This document shows, in pieces, positions 1 to 5,371 of a stretch of 5,371 bases of DNA (position 1 is its first letter; every line of letters begins with the position of its first letter). The DNA lies in assembly GCA_905373315.1 (NCBI GenBank), contig CAJPSL010000034.1, forward strand, positions 1 through 5,371. Reading direction: 5' to 3'. This DNA is from Candidatus Saccharimonadota bacterium (lineage in GTDB: Bacteria > Patescibacteriota > Saccharimonadia > Saccharimonadales > Saccharimonadaceae). A program made the position numbers and the translations under genes. Below the pieces are notes generated by a model, which had not been told where the DNA came from, did not search any database, and worked only from the letters and a program-made list of their open reading frames with translations.

Positions 1-1
1 C

Positions 2-763
2 GCTGCTGTTGTTAGAGCCAGAGAACAAGGAATGGTGGGATTTAATGGACTGGATGGAATTACCAAACTAGAGACTAGAGAGTTGTTTAAGCGAGACCTT
101 GAAGATTATAAAACGATTTTTGCCGGAGCGGGTATCGATATGCCGACGCCGGATGAGTTGGCGCAGGGTGGTATTGATTTTGGGCGGTTGGCAGAGCTGA
201 AAGAAGAACTGCCAGATCATGATCTGGTTGTGGCGCCATTAGTATTACCCATTAATACCGTGCGTCAACTTGTGTCGGCTGTCGCGCAGGATAAAACCGT
301 GCCGAATAATCCGCTTGGTATAGTGCAGACCCAGACAAGAGAAAAAAGTGATGGATTGTTTGCAGAAAGCGAAGTTGCTAATTGTTGGGATCGGATGATA
401 AATAATACTGTAGCCTACTGGGGATTGCCGATTGTAGAGGATGATTATAAGTGGACGGCTTTTTTACTGCTAAATAATGACGATCAAGACAGGCTGATAC
501 CCTACGAGCAAGCAATGAAAGAAGGCAGGATGCCGACGCCAGTCACGAGCTATGTTGCGTACCAGTTGCACCGAATTCATCAGGCCATGTCACCAATGGA
601 CTCTAAAGAATGGGTAATAACATCAAATGAATTTGCTAGCTCTGAAGGATCTGCTAGCGTATCAAAGTCTTGTTTTAGTAATTCCGGAAACGACATAATG
701 ATACGCTGTACGAGTATTGAATTTGCGAAAACATTTGTAAAAGTGCGCCCTCTTGTCGGATGA
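2..763 (+). CDS. Unidentified protein, 5' end outside the window
   Basis: The frame is open from position 2 to a TGA at 761-763, with no stop upstream, so the gene probably begins outside the window. The first in-frame ATG is at 32 and a GTG follows at 35. The only purine-rich stretch before them (AAGG, 27-30) lies too close to serve as a ribosome-binding site, which argues that 32 is internal. Counting from ATG 32 there are 243 residues, with no membrane segment and no signal peptide in the visible part. The first two thirds are acidic and mostly helical in appearance. The last 50 residues are rich in Ser, Asn and small residues and close with an E-F-A-S-S-E-G-S-A stretch (about 200-208) and a terminal V-R-P-L-V-G. 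That ending loosely resembles the C-terminal W-S-S-T-E ... V-R-P-V pattern of FISUMP/DUF1566-like surface or phage-type proteins, but the likeness is weak. Function unknown. Its base composition looks more AT-rich than that of secA. It is separated from secA by 129 bp containing a promoter, so it is probably not in the same transcription unit. Confidence 0.75.
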   Translation, partial: AAVVRAREQGMVGFNGLDGITKLETRELFKRDLEDYKTIFAGAGIDMPTPDELAQGGIDFGRLAELKEELPDHDLVVAPLVLPINTVRQLVSAVAQDKTVPNNPLGIVQTQTREKSDGLFAESEVANCWDRMINNTVAYWGLPIVEDDYKWTAFLLLNNDDQDRLIPYEQAMKEGRMPTPVTSYVAYQLHRIHQAMSPMDSKEWVITSNEFASSEGSASVSKSCFSNSGNDIMIRCTSIEFAKTFVKVRPLVG

Positions 764-818
764 CGGTTAGTTTAGTCTGTCGTAGACAGTTGGCAGGGCT
801 AGTCGTGTCCAAAAACTC

Positions 819-847
819 TTTAATCTTAGGGTAAAAAATGCTACAAT
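819..847 (+). promoter_or_regulatory. Predicted extended -10 sigma70-type promoter of the secA unit
   Basis: A TG dinucleotide at 839-840, one base, then TACAAT at 842-847 make a full extended -10 element (TGCTACAAT). The hexamer at the ideal 17-bp spacing, TTTAAT at 819-824, matches only three of six bases of TTGACA; a weak -35 is usual when the extended -10 is good. Transcription would begin near 853-855, giving a leader of about 40 bases before secA. This is the only clear promoter in the window and the likely source of the secA-M16-murD transcript. No operator or riboswitch fold is evident. Confidence 0.6.
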
Positions 848-863
848 ATATACAGTTTTGAAA

Positions 864-902
864 ATGTCCGAAAGCGAGGGAGTTTTAAGGTTATGGCAAT
901 GA
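864..902 (+). CDS. Possible 12-residue leader peptide overlapping the secA start
   Basis: An ATG at 864 opens a frame encoding MSESEGVLRLWQ and stopping at TGA 900-902. The stop overlaps the second in-frame ATG of secA (899-901) as ATGA, a geometry typical of translational coupling. Against it, the predicted transcript starts only about 10 bases before ATG 864 and there is no clear Shine-Dalgarno sequence, so it would have to be translated almost leaderless. It has no SecM-like arrest motif. Chance is a fair explanation in a gap this short. Confidence 0.2.
   Translation: MSESEGVLRLWQ
876..890 (+). promoter_or_regulatory. Ribosome-binding region of secA, deciding between two starts
   Basis: Two purine-rich elements lie here. 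GAGGGAG at 876-882 stands 10 bases before the first ATG (893), a usable spacing. TAAGG at 886-890 is only 2 bases from ATG 893 but 8 bases from the in-frame ATG at 899, the better spacing. The protein therefore starts either as MAMTQQKAL or as MTQQKAL. The longer form is annotated, but the shorter is at least as likely. Confidence 0.5.
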
Positions 903-3523
903 CACAACAAAAAGCGCTGAGTAAAGTTTTTGGTGATCCGCAGAAGAAGATTTTGAAGCGGCTGGAAAAGCGCGTTGCAGTAATTAATGGTCTGTCTAAA
1001 AAGTATGAAAAACTGTCAGATGAGGAATTGCAGGCGCAGACAGCAGTGCTGAAAAAACGGCTAACGAAAAAGAATGTAACGCTGGATACGATTTTGCCAG
1101 ATGCCTTTGCAGTGGCGCGTGAGGCGGCCAAGCGCGTCATCGGTGAGCGTCCATACGACGTTCAGTTGATCGGTGGTATGGTGCTTCACGAAGGCAATGT
1201 GGCTGAGATGAAGACTGGTGAAGGTAAAACCTTGGTGGCGACGCTGCCGACCTATCTCAACGCGCTGGAAGGCAAGGGTGTTCATGTGGTGACCGTCAAC
1301 GACTACCTGGCACAGCGTGACGCTGGCTGGATGGGTCAGGTGTATGACTTTTTGGGATTGACGACTGGCGTGATTATCAACGAAGCATCGTTTGTCTATG
1401 ATAAAGACTATGACAATGAGCATCACGACGATCCACGTATGCGCAAACTCCGCCCAGTTACGCGTAAAGAGGCCTACACAGCTGACATTACCTATGGGAC
1501 CAACAACGAGTTTGGTTTTGACTATCTACGCGACAACATGGTGAATGACGTCGTCTTGCTTAGGCAGCGCGAGCTGAACTTCGCCATCGTTGACGAGGTG
1601 GACTCGATTTTGATCGATGAAGCGCGGACGCCGCTGATCATCTCGGCACCAGCAGCGGAGAACCCAGACAATTACTACACCTTCGCTAAAGTTGCCAGCA
1701 AATTAGTGCCAGACGACTATGTTTTGGACGAAAAACGCCGCAGTGTGGCCTTGACCGATGAGGGCGTAGAAAAAGTCCAAAAACTGCTGGGTATAAAAAA
1801 TTTGTACACGCCAGACCACGTGCGCAGTGTGTATCACATGGACCAAGCCCTGCGAGCACAAACATTGTTCAAGCGCGACAAAGATTACGTGGTGACCAAT
1901 GATGGCGAGGTGATCATCGTCGATGAACACACCGGTCGTTTGATGCAAGGACGCCGCTACAACGAAGGCTTGCATCAGGCGATTGAGGCCAAAGAAGGCG
2001 TGCCGGTGCTGGAAGAAAGCATGACGTTGGCGACCATTTCGTTCCAGAACTATTTCCGTTTGTATAATAAACTTTCCGGTATGACTGGTACGGCGTTTAC
2101 TGAAGCCGAGGAGTTTCAACAAATTTATTCACTAGACGTCATCCAGATTCCGCCGAATAAGCCAGTGATTCGCGACGACAAAGAAGACCTGATTTTCAAG
2201 ACCGAAAAAGGCAAGTTGAAGGCAGTGGCTGAAGCCATCAAAGAGTATCACAAGCAAGGCCGGCCAGTGCTGGTTGGTTCTGGCTCGATTGCCAAGAACG
2301 AGCAGATTGCCAAATATTTGGAAAAAGAAGGCATTAAGTTTGAGATTTTGAACGCCAAGAATAATGAGCGCGAGGCGGCTATCATCGAGAAGGCTGGTGA
2401 AAAGGGCGCAATTACACTGGCGACAAACATTGCTGGGCGTGGTACCGACATTAAGCTCGGCAAGGGCGTCAAGGAGCTGGGCGGTCTGGTAGTGATCGGT
2501 TCGGAGCGGCATGAATCACGACGCATCGACAATCAGCTGCGCGGTCGTGGCGGTCGTCAGGGTGACCCAGGAGAGACGCAGTTTTACGTATCGACCGAAG
2601 ATGATTTGATGCGAATTTTCCAGGGCGAGCGCATCGCGGCGTTGATGAACCGGCTGGGTGTCGACGAAGAAACGCCGATTCAAAACCGCGCAGTGTCAAA
2701 GACCTTGGAGGCAGCTCAGAAGCGCGTTGAGGGCTATAACTTTGATACGCGCAAAAATGTTGTTCAGTACGACAACGTCATCAATCGTCACCGCCGCGTG
2801 GTGTATGTCATGCGCCGCAAGATTTTGGAAGGCGATAACATTAAGCCAGAAATTGAACGCTTGCTCAAAGAAAAAGTGAACGATTCAACACAGCTGCCGC
2901 TCAAGAATAATCCTAATTTTGTGAAAGAATTTGCTGCAGTTATCCCGGTTGATGAGGGAGCCCTGGCAAAGGCTGGCTCAGAGAAGAAAGACAAATCTCG
3001 CATCCAAAAGGTGATGAAGCTGGCGCGTGAAGCATACGCAGCGAAAGAGGAAGAAATTGGTGACGAAAACTTGCGTGGTGTTGAGCGAGAAGTCTACATG
3101 GCAGTGCTCGATACTTTGTGGATGCAGCACTTGGAAAACATGCAGCATCTACGCGAAGGCATTCACTGGCGCAGTGTTGGTCAACGTGATCCACTGGTTG
3201 AGTATCGGTCAGAGTCACAAAAATTGTTCACGAGTTTGCAGAATAATTTGCGAGATGAAGTCTTGAGTACTATCTTCCGGGTGCGTAAGGCTGACGCAAC
3301 AGTGCAGCAATCACAAGACGATGAATACGACACTGAGCTCACTCGACTCGCTGAAACTGCCGTCGAGAAAGGTGTCAATGAGATCACATCTGGCGAAAAG
3401 AACCGCGATGATGATTTCTCAGTCAAAAAGGCCAAAACTGCTTCTGAAGCAAATCGCGCCAAGAATGCAGCGCGCAAGAAGAAAAAGGCACAGCGCCAAA
3501 ACCGCAAAAAGAATCGGAAATAA
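893..3523 (+). CDS. secA: Preprotein translocase ATPase SecA
   Basis: SecA is the motor ATPase that binds SecYEG at the inner face of the membrane and pushes unfolded preproteins through the channel. At 876 residues the length is normal for the family. Recognisable parts in order: Q-motif region RPYDVQLIGG (86-95); Walker A MKTGEGKT (106-113, Lys112); the NBD1 segment ITYGTNNEFGFDYLRDN (199-215); Walker B DEVD (234-237) followed by DEART (242-246); the preprotein-crosslinking domain (about 250-395); MTGTA (397-401), opening NBD2; ATNIAGRGTDI (510-520); the arginine-finger segment with QLRGRGGRQGDPG (548-560, Gly553 where Ser or Ala is usual); the helical wing and scaffold (about 605-735); and the two-helix finger (about 735-790). 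Oddities: an insert at about 165-189, Val762 at the finger tip, no cysteine anywhere, and a C-terminus lacking the Cys/His zinc motif but ending in a tail where 13 of 26 residues are Lys or Arg. It is first in a tight unit, 3 bases before the M16 gene. The family assignment is certain. Confidence 0.98.
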   Translation: MAMTQQKALSKVFGDPQKKILKRLEKRVAVINGLSKKYEKLSDEELQAQTAVLKKRLTKKNVTLDTILPDAFAVAREAAKRVIGERPYDVQLIGGMVLHEGNVAEMKTGEGKTLVATLPTYLNALEGKGVHVVTVNDYLAQRDAGWMGQVYDFLGLTTGVIINEASFVYDKDYDNEHHDDPRMRKLRPVTRKEAYTADITYGTNNEFGFDYLRDNMVNDVVLLRQRELNFAIVDEVDSILIDEARTPLIISAPAAENPDNYYTFAKVASKLVPDDYVLDEKRRSVALTDEGVEKVQKLLGIKNLYTPDHVRSVYHMDQALRAQTLFKRDKDYVVTNDGEVIIVDEHTGRLMQGRRYNEGLHQAIEAKEGVPVLEESMTLATISFQNYFRLYNKLSGMTGTAFTEAEEFQQIYSLDVIQIPPNKPVIRDDKEDLIFKTEKGKLKAVAEAIKEYHKQGRPVLVGSGSIAKNEQIAKYLEKEGIKFEILNAKNNEREAAIIEKAGEKGAITLATNIAGRGTDIKLGKGVKELGGLVVIGSERHESRRIDNQLRGRGGRQGDPGETQFYVSTEDDLMRIFQGERIAALMNRLGVDEETPIQNRAVSKTLEAAQKRVEGYNFDTRKNVVQYDNVINRHRRVVYVMRRKILEGDNIKPEIERLLKEKVNDSTQLPLKNNPNFVKEFAAVIPVDEGALAKAGSEKKDKSRIQKVMKLAREAYAAKEEEIGDENLRGVEREVYMAVLDTLWMQHLENMQHLREGIHWRSVGQRDPLVEYRSESQKLFTSLQNNLRDEVLSTIFRVRKADATVQQSQDDEYDTELTRLAETAVEKGVNEITSGEKNRDDDFSVKKAKTASEANRAKNAARKKKKAQRQNRKKNRK

Positions 3524-3526
3524 TCC

Positions 3527-4804
3527 ATGAAGCACACAGTTGAAGAAGTACGACTAAAGAACGGTGCTCGGGGTTTGTTGATCGATGTGCCAGACGCTAC
3601 GGTGATGAGCTTTCAGTTTCATTTTCGGGCGGGTAGCCGTTATGTGCGCGACAAAGACATCTACGAAACAGCGCACATCATGGAGCACATGTCATTTGGT
3701 GCCAATGAAAAATTCCGTTCACAGGCGCTGTATGACCAAGAATTTGTCAAAAATGGAGCGTATTATAACGCCTATACGACAGAATATTCCATGGGGTATG
3801 AAGCATTTTGTGCTGATTTTGAATGGGACAGGGTGTTGGAATTACAGCGGTTGGCTATCACGGTACCGCGTTTTAATGCCGAAGAATTGGAAGCCGAAAA
3901 AGGTAATGTGCGCTCGGAGTTGACGGGCTATCTGAACAATCACAACCGCGTGATGTGGCCGCGGGTGCAACAGGCGTTGGGTGAAGATATTTTGACGTAC
4001 AATCAGCGTCTCAAGACAATCGCTAACGTGACGTTGAAAGATATCAAAGAACACCACCGTCGAACGCATACTCTGAAGAATATGCGCTTTGTGATTGCTG
4101 GTAAAATGACGGGGCGCAAGTCACGCATCAAGGAGGCGTTAGAAGCCTGGCAATTGGAAGAAGGCGAACGCTTTGAGATTCCTAAGGACAATCTACACAG
4201 CGCCGGACCTCTGTTGATTAGGCGTAAAGAAGCTTCCAACCTGACATTTGGTTGGTCGATGATTGTGCCTCGTGAAATTAGTAATTCTGAAGCTGACGCC
4301 ATGGGCTGTTTGAACCACATTTTGACTGGTACATTCAACTCTCGCATCTTTGGGGCAGCTCGCAAGCGGGGGTTGGCGTATAGTATTTTTAGCGACACTT
4401 CTGTTGGGTTCTATGATTCAGCGTGGGACTTCACTGGTCAGGTCAACTTGGAGACGGCCGAAGAGCTGTTTGATATCATCGTCAGTGAACTGAAGCGTGT
4501 GCTAAGCGGCAAGATTTCTGCTGAAGATATCGAAAGCGCCAAGTCCTACTCTTTGGGGCGTTATCAAATGGGTGCGCAGACCGTTTCTCAGATCAGTAAC
4601 TTCTATACCGGTCGCTATTTCTCAGATGATTTTGTGAAGGATTATACTGGGGTGCCGGCAGCGATTTTGGCAGTGACTGATGAAAAAATTGTTCAAGTGG
4701 CACGTGAGTTCTTCCAGGCTAACACCTGGGTGTTGGCTGGAGTGAGCTGCGGTGAAAAAGAGCTATTGGAACGCATCCAAGAAAAGCTGGGAGCATTGTT
4801 CTAA
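3527..4804 (+). CDS. M16 family zinc metallopeptidase (insulinase/mitochondrial processing peptidase type)
   Basis: M16 enzymes are clam-shaped zinc peptidases that enclose and cut peptides and unfolded segments. The inverted zinc motif HxxEH is present as HIMEH at residues 50-54: His50 and His54 are zinc ligands and Glu53 the catalytic base. Glu131, 77 residues after His54 in EKGNVRSEL (124-132), fits the third ligand, with Glu124 as the usual second acidic residue. NAYT (81-84) matches the conserved segment after the active site. The C-terminal half carries [17 protein letters not shown] (270-286), the family's S-R-L-F..R-x-K-R-G-L-A-Y-S element with the substrate-binding Arg and Tyr. At 425 residues it has both half-domains in one chain and should be active, probably as a dimer. 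There is no signal peptide or membrane segment, so it is cytoplasmic. ATG 3527 lies 3 bases after the secA stop, with GGAA at 3516-3519 as a weak ribosome-binding site. Its position suggests co-expression with secA; clearing of signal peptides or failed export substrates is inference. The exact subfamily and substrate cannot be told. Confidence 0.93.
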   Translation: MKHTVEEVRLKNGARGLLIDVPDATVMSFQFHFRAGSRYVRDKDIYETAHIMEHMSFGANEKFRSQALYDQEFVKNGAYYNAYTTEYSMGYEAFCADFEWDRVLELQRLAITVPRFNAEELEAEKGNVRSELTGYLNNHNRVMWPRVQQALGEDILTYNQRLKTIANVTLKDIKEHHRRTHTLKNMRFVIAGKMTGRKSRIKEALEAWQLEEGERFEIPKDNLHSAGPLLIRRKEASNLTFGWSMIVPREISNSEADAMGCLNHILTGTFNSRIFGAARKRGLAYSIFSDTSVGFYDSAWDFTGQVNLETAEELFDIIVSELKRVLSGKISAEDIESAKSYSLGRYQMGAQTVSQISNFYTGRYFSDDFVKDYTGVPAAILAVTDEKIVQVAREFFQANTWVLAGVSCGEKELLERIQEKLGALF

Positions 4805-4805
4805 G

Positions 4806-5371
4806 ATGAACATTGTCATTGCAGGATATGATGTAGAAGGTAAGTCGAGTTACGCGTATTTTCAGCGCAAATTTCCAGATGCACAATTGACGATAGTGGA
4901 TGAACGAGAATTATCTGATGTGCCAGCAGGCGCTGATGTTCACACTGGTGCAGGAGTGTTCTCAAATCAGTTTTATGACGTTGATATGGTAGTCAGAACG
5001 GCTGGATTGCCACCAAGTCGCATCAAGACCAGTGGCAAAATATGGTCAGCAACCAATGAGTTTTTTGAGCAGTGTCCAGCACCCATCATTGGCGTGACGG
5101 GGACAAAAGGTAAGGGGACGACTTGTAGTTTGATAGCCAGTATATTGCGCGCTGCTGGCAAAACGGTCCATCTTGTTGGAAATATTGGCGTGCCGTCATT
5201 GGACGTGCTGCCGCAGATTCAGCCAGATGATATCGTGGTGTATGAATTGAGCAGTTTTCAGTTGTGGGATTTGGAAAAATCTCCGCATGTTGCAGTCGTC
5301 TTGATGATTGAGCCAGACCACCTGGATAGGCATGACGGTTTTGCTGATTATCTTGATGCAAAGGCGCATAT
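4806..5371 (+). CDS. murD: UDP-N-acetylmuramoyl-L-alanine--D-glutamate ligase MurD, 3' end outside the window
   Basis: MurD adds D-glutamate to UDP-MurNAc-L-alanine with ATP, a cytoplasmic step of peptidoglycan synthesis. The visible 188 codons cover the N-terminal UDP-binding domain ([19 protein letters not shown], a dinucleotide-like fold start) and the first part of the central ATPase domain. Mur-ligase marks: P-loop [11 protein letters not shown] (96-106, Lys103), GNIG (125-128), YELSSFQL (146-153) with the metal-binding Glu147, and EPDHLDRH (169-176), whose His172 aligns with the metal-ligand His of E. coli MurD. Lys186 in DYLDAKAH sits where the carbamylated lysine of the family is expected, allowing a one-residue gap. 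The SSFQL signature and the short N-terminal domain favour MurD over MurC, MurE or MurF. ATG 4806 comes 1 base after the M16 stop. GGGAG at 4789-4793 is a possible ribosome-binding site at a long 12-base spacing, so translation is probably coupled to the gene before it. The window ends before the C-terminal domain. Confidence 0.93.
   Translation, partial: MNIVIAGYDVEGKSSYAYFQRKFPDAQLTIVDERELSDVPAGADVHTGAGVFSNQFYDVDMVVRTAGLPPSRIKTSGKIWSATNEFFEQCPAPIIGVTGTKGKGTTCSLIASILRAAGKTVHLVGNIGVPSLDVLPQIQPDDIVVYELSSFQLWDLEKSPHVAVVLMIEPDHLDRHDGFADYLDAKAH

Larger units (their letters stand above)
842..5371 (+). other. Probable transcription unit secA - M16 peptidase - murD
   Basis: The three genes run in one direction with gaps of 3 and 1 bases and no room for an internal terminator or promoter between them. 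The only promoter-like sequence is the one before secA. Because murD leaves the window, further cell-wall or envelope genes may follow. The link is inferred from spacing, not from transcript data. Confidence 0.75.

Noticed and set aside
635..658. Two GCTAGC palindromes 18 bases apart (635-640 and 653-658)
   Set aside because: Both simply encode Ala-Ser in frame in a low-complexity Ser/Ala region; nothing else suggests a site.
777..789. Inverted repeat CTGTC-GTA-GACAG just after the first gene
   Set aside because: The stem is only 5 bp with a 3-base loop and is not followed by a T-run, so it does not qualify as a Rho-independent terminator.
838..861. Short frame starting at ATG 838 (MLQYIQF)
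   Set aside because: Its ATG overlaps the extended -10 element and lies upstream of the expected transcription start, so it would not be in the mRNA.
854..892. Riboswitch or structured leader before secA
   Set aside because: The untranslated leader is only about 40 bases and I see no stable helix or known riboswitch core.
1703..2512. Reverse-strand frames of 126-139 codons inside secA
   Set aside because: They lie fully within a strongly conserved gene on the other strand, have no recognisable motifs and are expected by chance.
3472..3520. A-rich stretch at the secA end as a programmed frameshift site
   Set aside because: The A-runs follow from Lys codons; there is no clear slippery heptamer in frame with a downstream structure, and the zero frame ends properly just before the next gene.
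3181..3537. 118-codon reverse-strand frame over the end of secA
   Set aside because: It is the antisense of the Lys/Arg-rich secA tail, giving an artificial Phe/Leu/Arg-rich protein; there is no ribosome-binding site or family signature.
3642..3923. 93-codon + strand frame inside the M16 gene
   Set aside because: It is an out-of-frame shadow of the zinc-binding region of the M16 peptidase, whose own frame carries all the family motifs.

Overview
The window most likely comes from a Patescibacteria/CPR bacterium, with Candidatus Saccharibacteria (TM7) as my best guess. The reasons are the SecA and MurD sequence signatures (an acidic/basic insert ahead of the ITYGTNNEFGFDYLRDN segment of SecA, an IHWRSVGQRDPL two-helix-finger tip, a GTKGKGTT P-loop in MurD), the very tight packing of unrelated housekeeping genes, and TGA acting as a normal stop. 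This assignment rests on family recognition from memory, not on a search.

Layout. All genes are on the + strand. (1) Positions 2-763 hold the 3' part of an unrecognised protein gene that runs off the left edge. (2) Positions 764-892 are a 129-bp gap with a good extended -10 promoter (TGCTACAAT) and the ribosome-binding region of secA. I see no convincing terminator. A 12-codon reading frame at 864-902 ends in an ATGA overlap with an alternative secA start. (3) Positions 893-3523 encode the preprotein translocase ATPase SecA, complete. (4) Positions 3527-4804 encode a complete single-chain M16 family zinc metallopeptidase with the inverted HxxEH motif. (5) Positions 4806-5371 hold the 5' part of murD, cut by the right edge.

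secA, the M16 peptidase gene and murD are separated by only 3 and 1 bases, so they very probably form one transcription unit driven from the promoter at about 819-847. The grouping joins protein export (SecA), peptide turnover (M16) and peptidoglycan precursor synthesis (MurD), all serving the cell envelope. A role for the M16 enzyme in clearing exported-protein fragments or signal peptides is inference only.

I find no mobile element, CRISPR array, tRNA or rRNA, and no clear sign of a novel multi-gene system. The points most worth a second look are: the unidentified first gene; the possible leader peptide coupled to secA; the cysteine-free SecA with a polybasic tail in place of the zinc motif and a Val at the finger tip; and the altered MurD P-loop.
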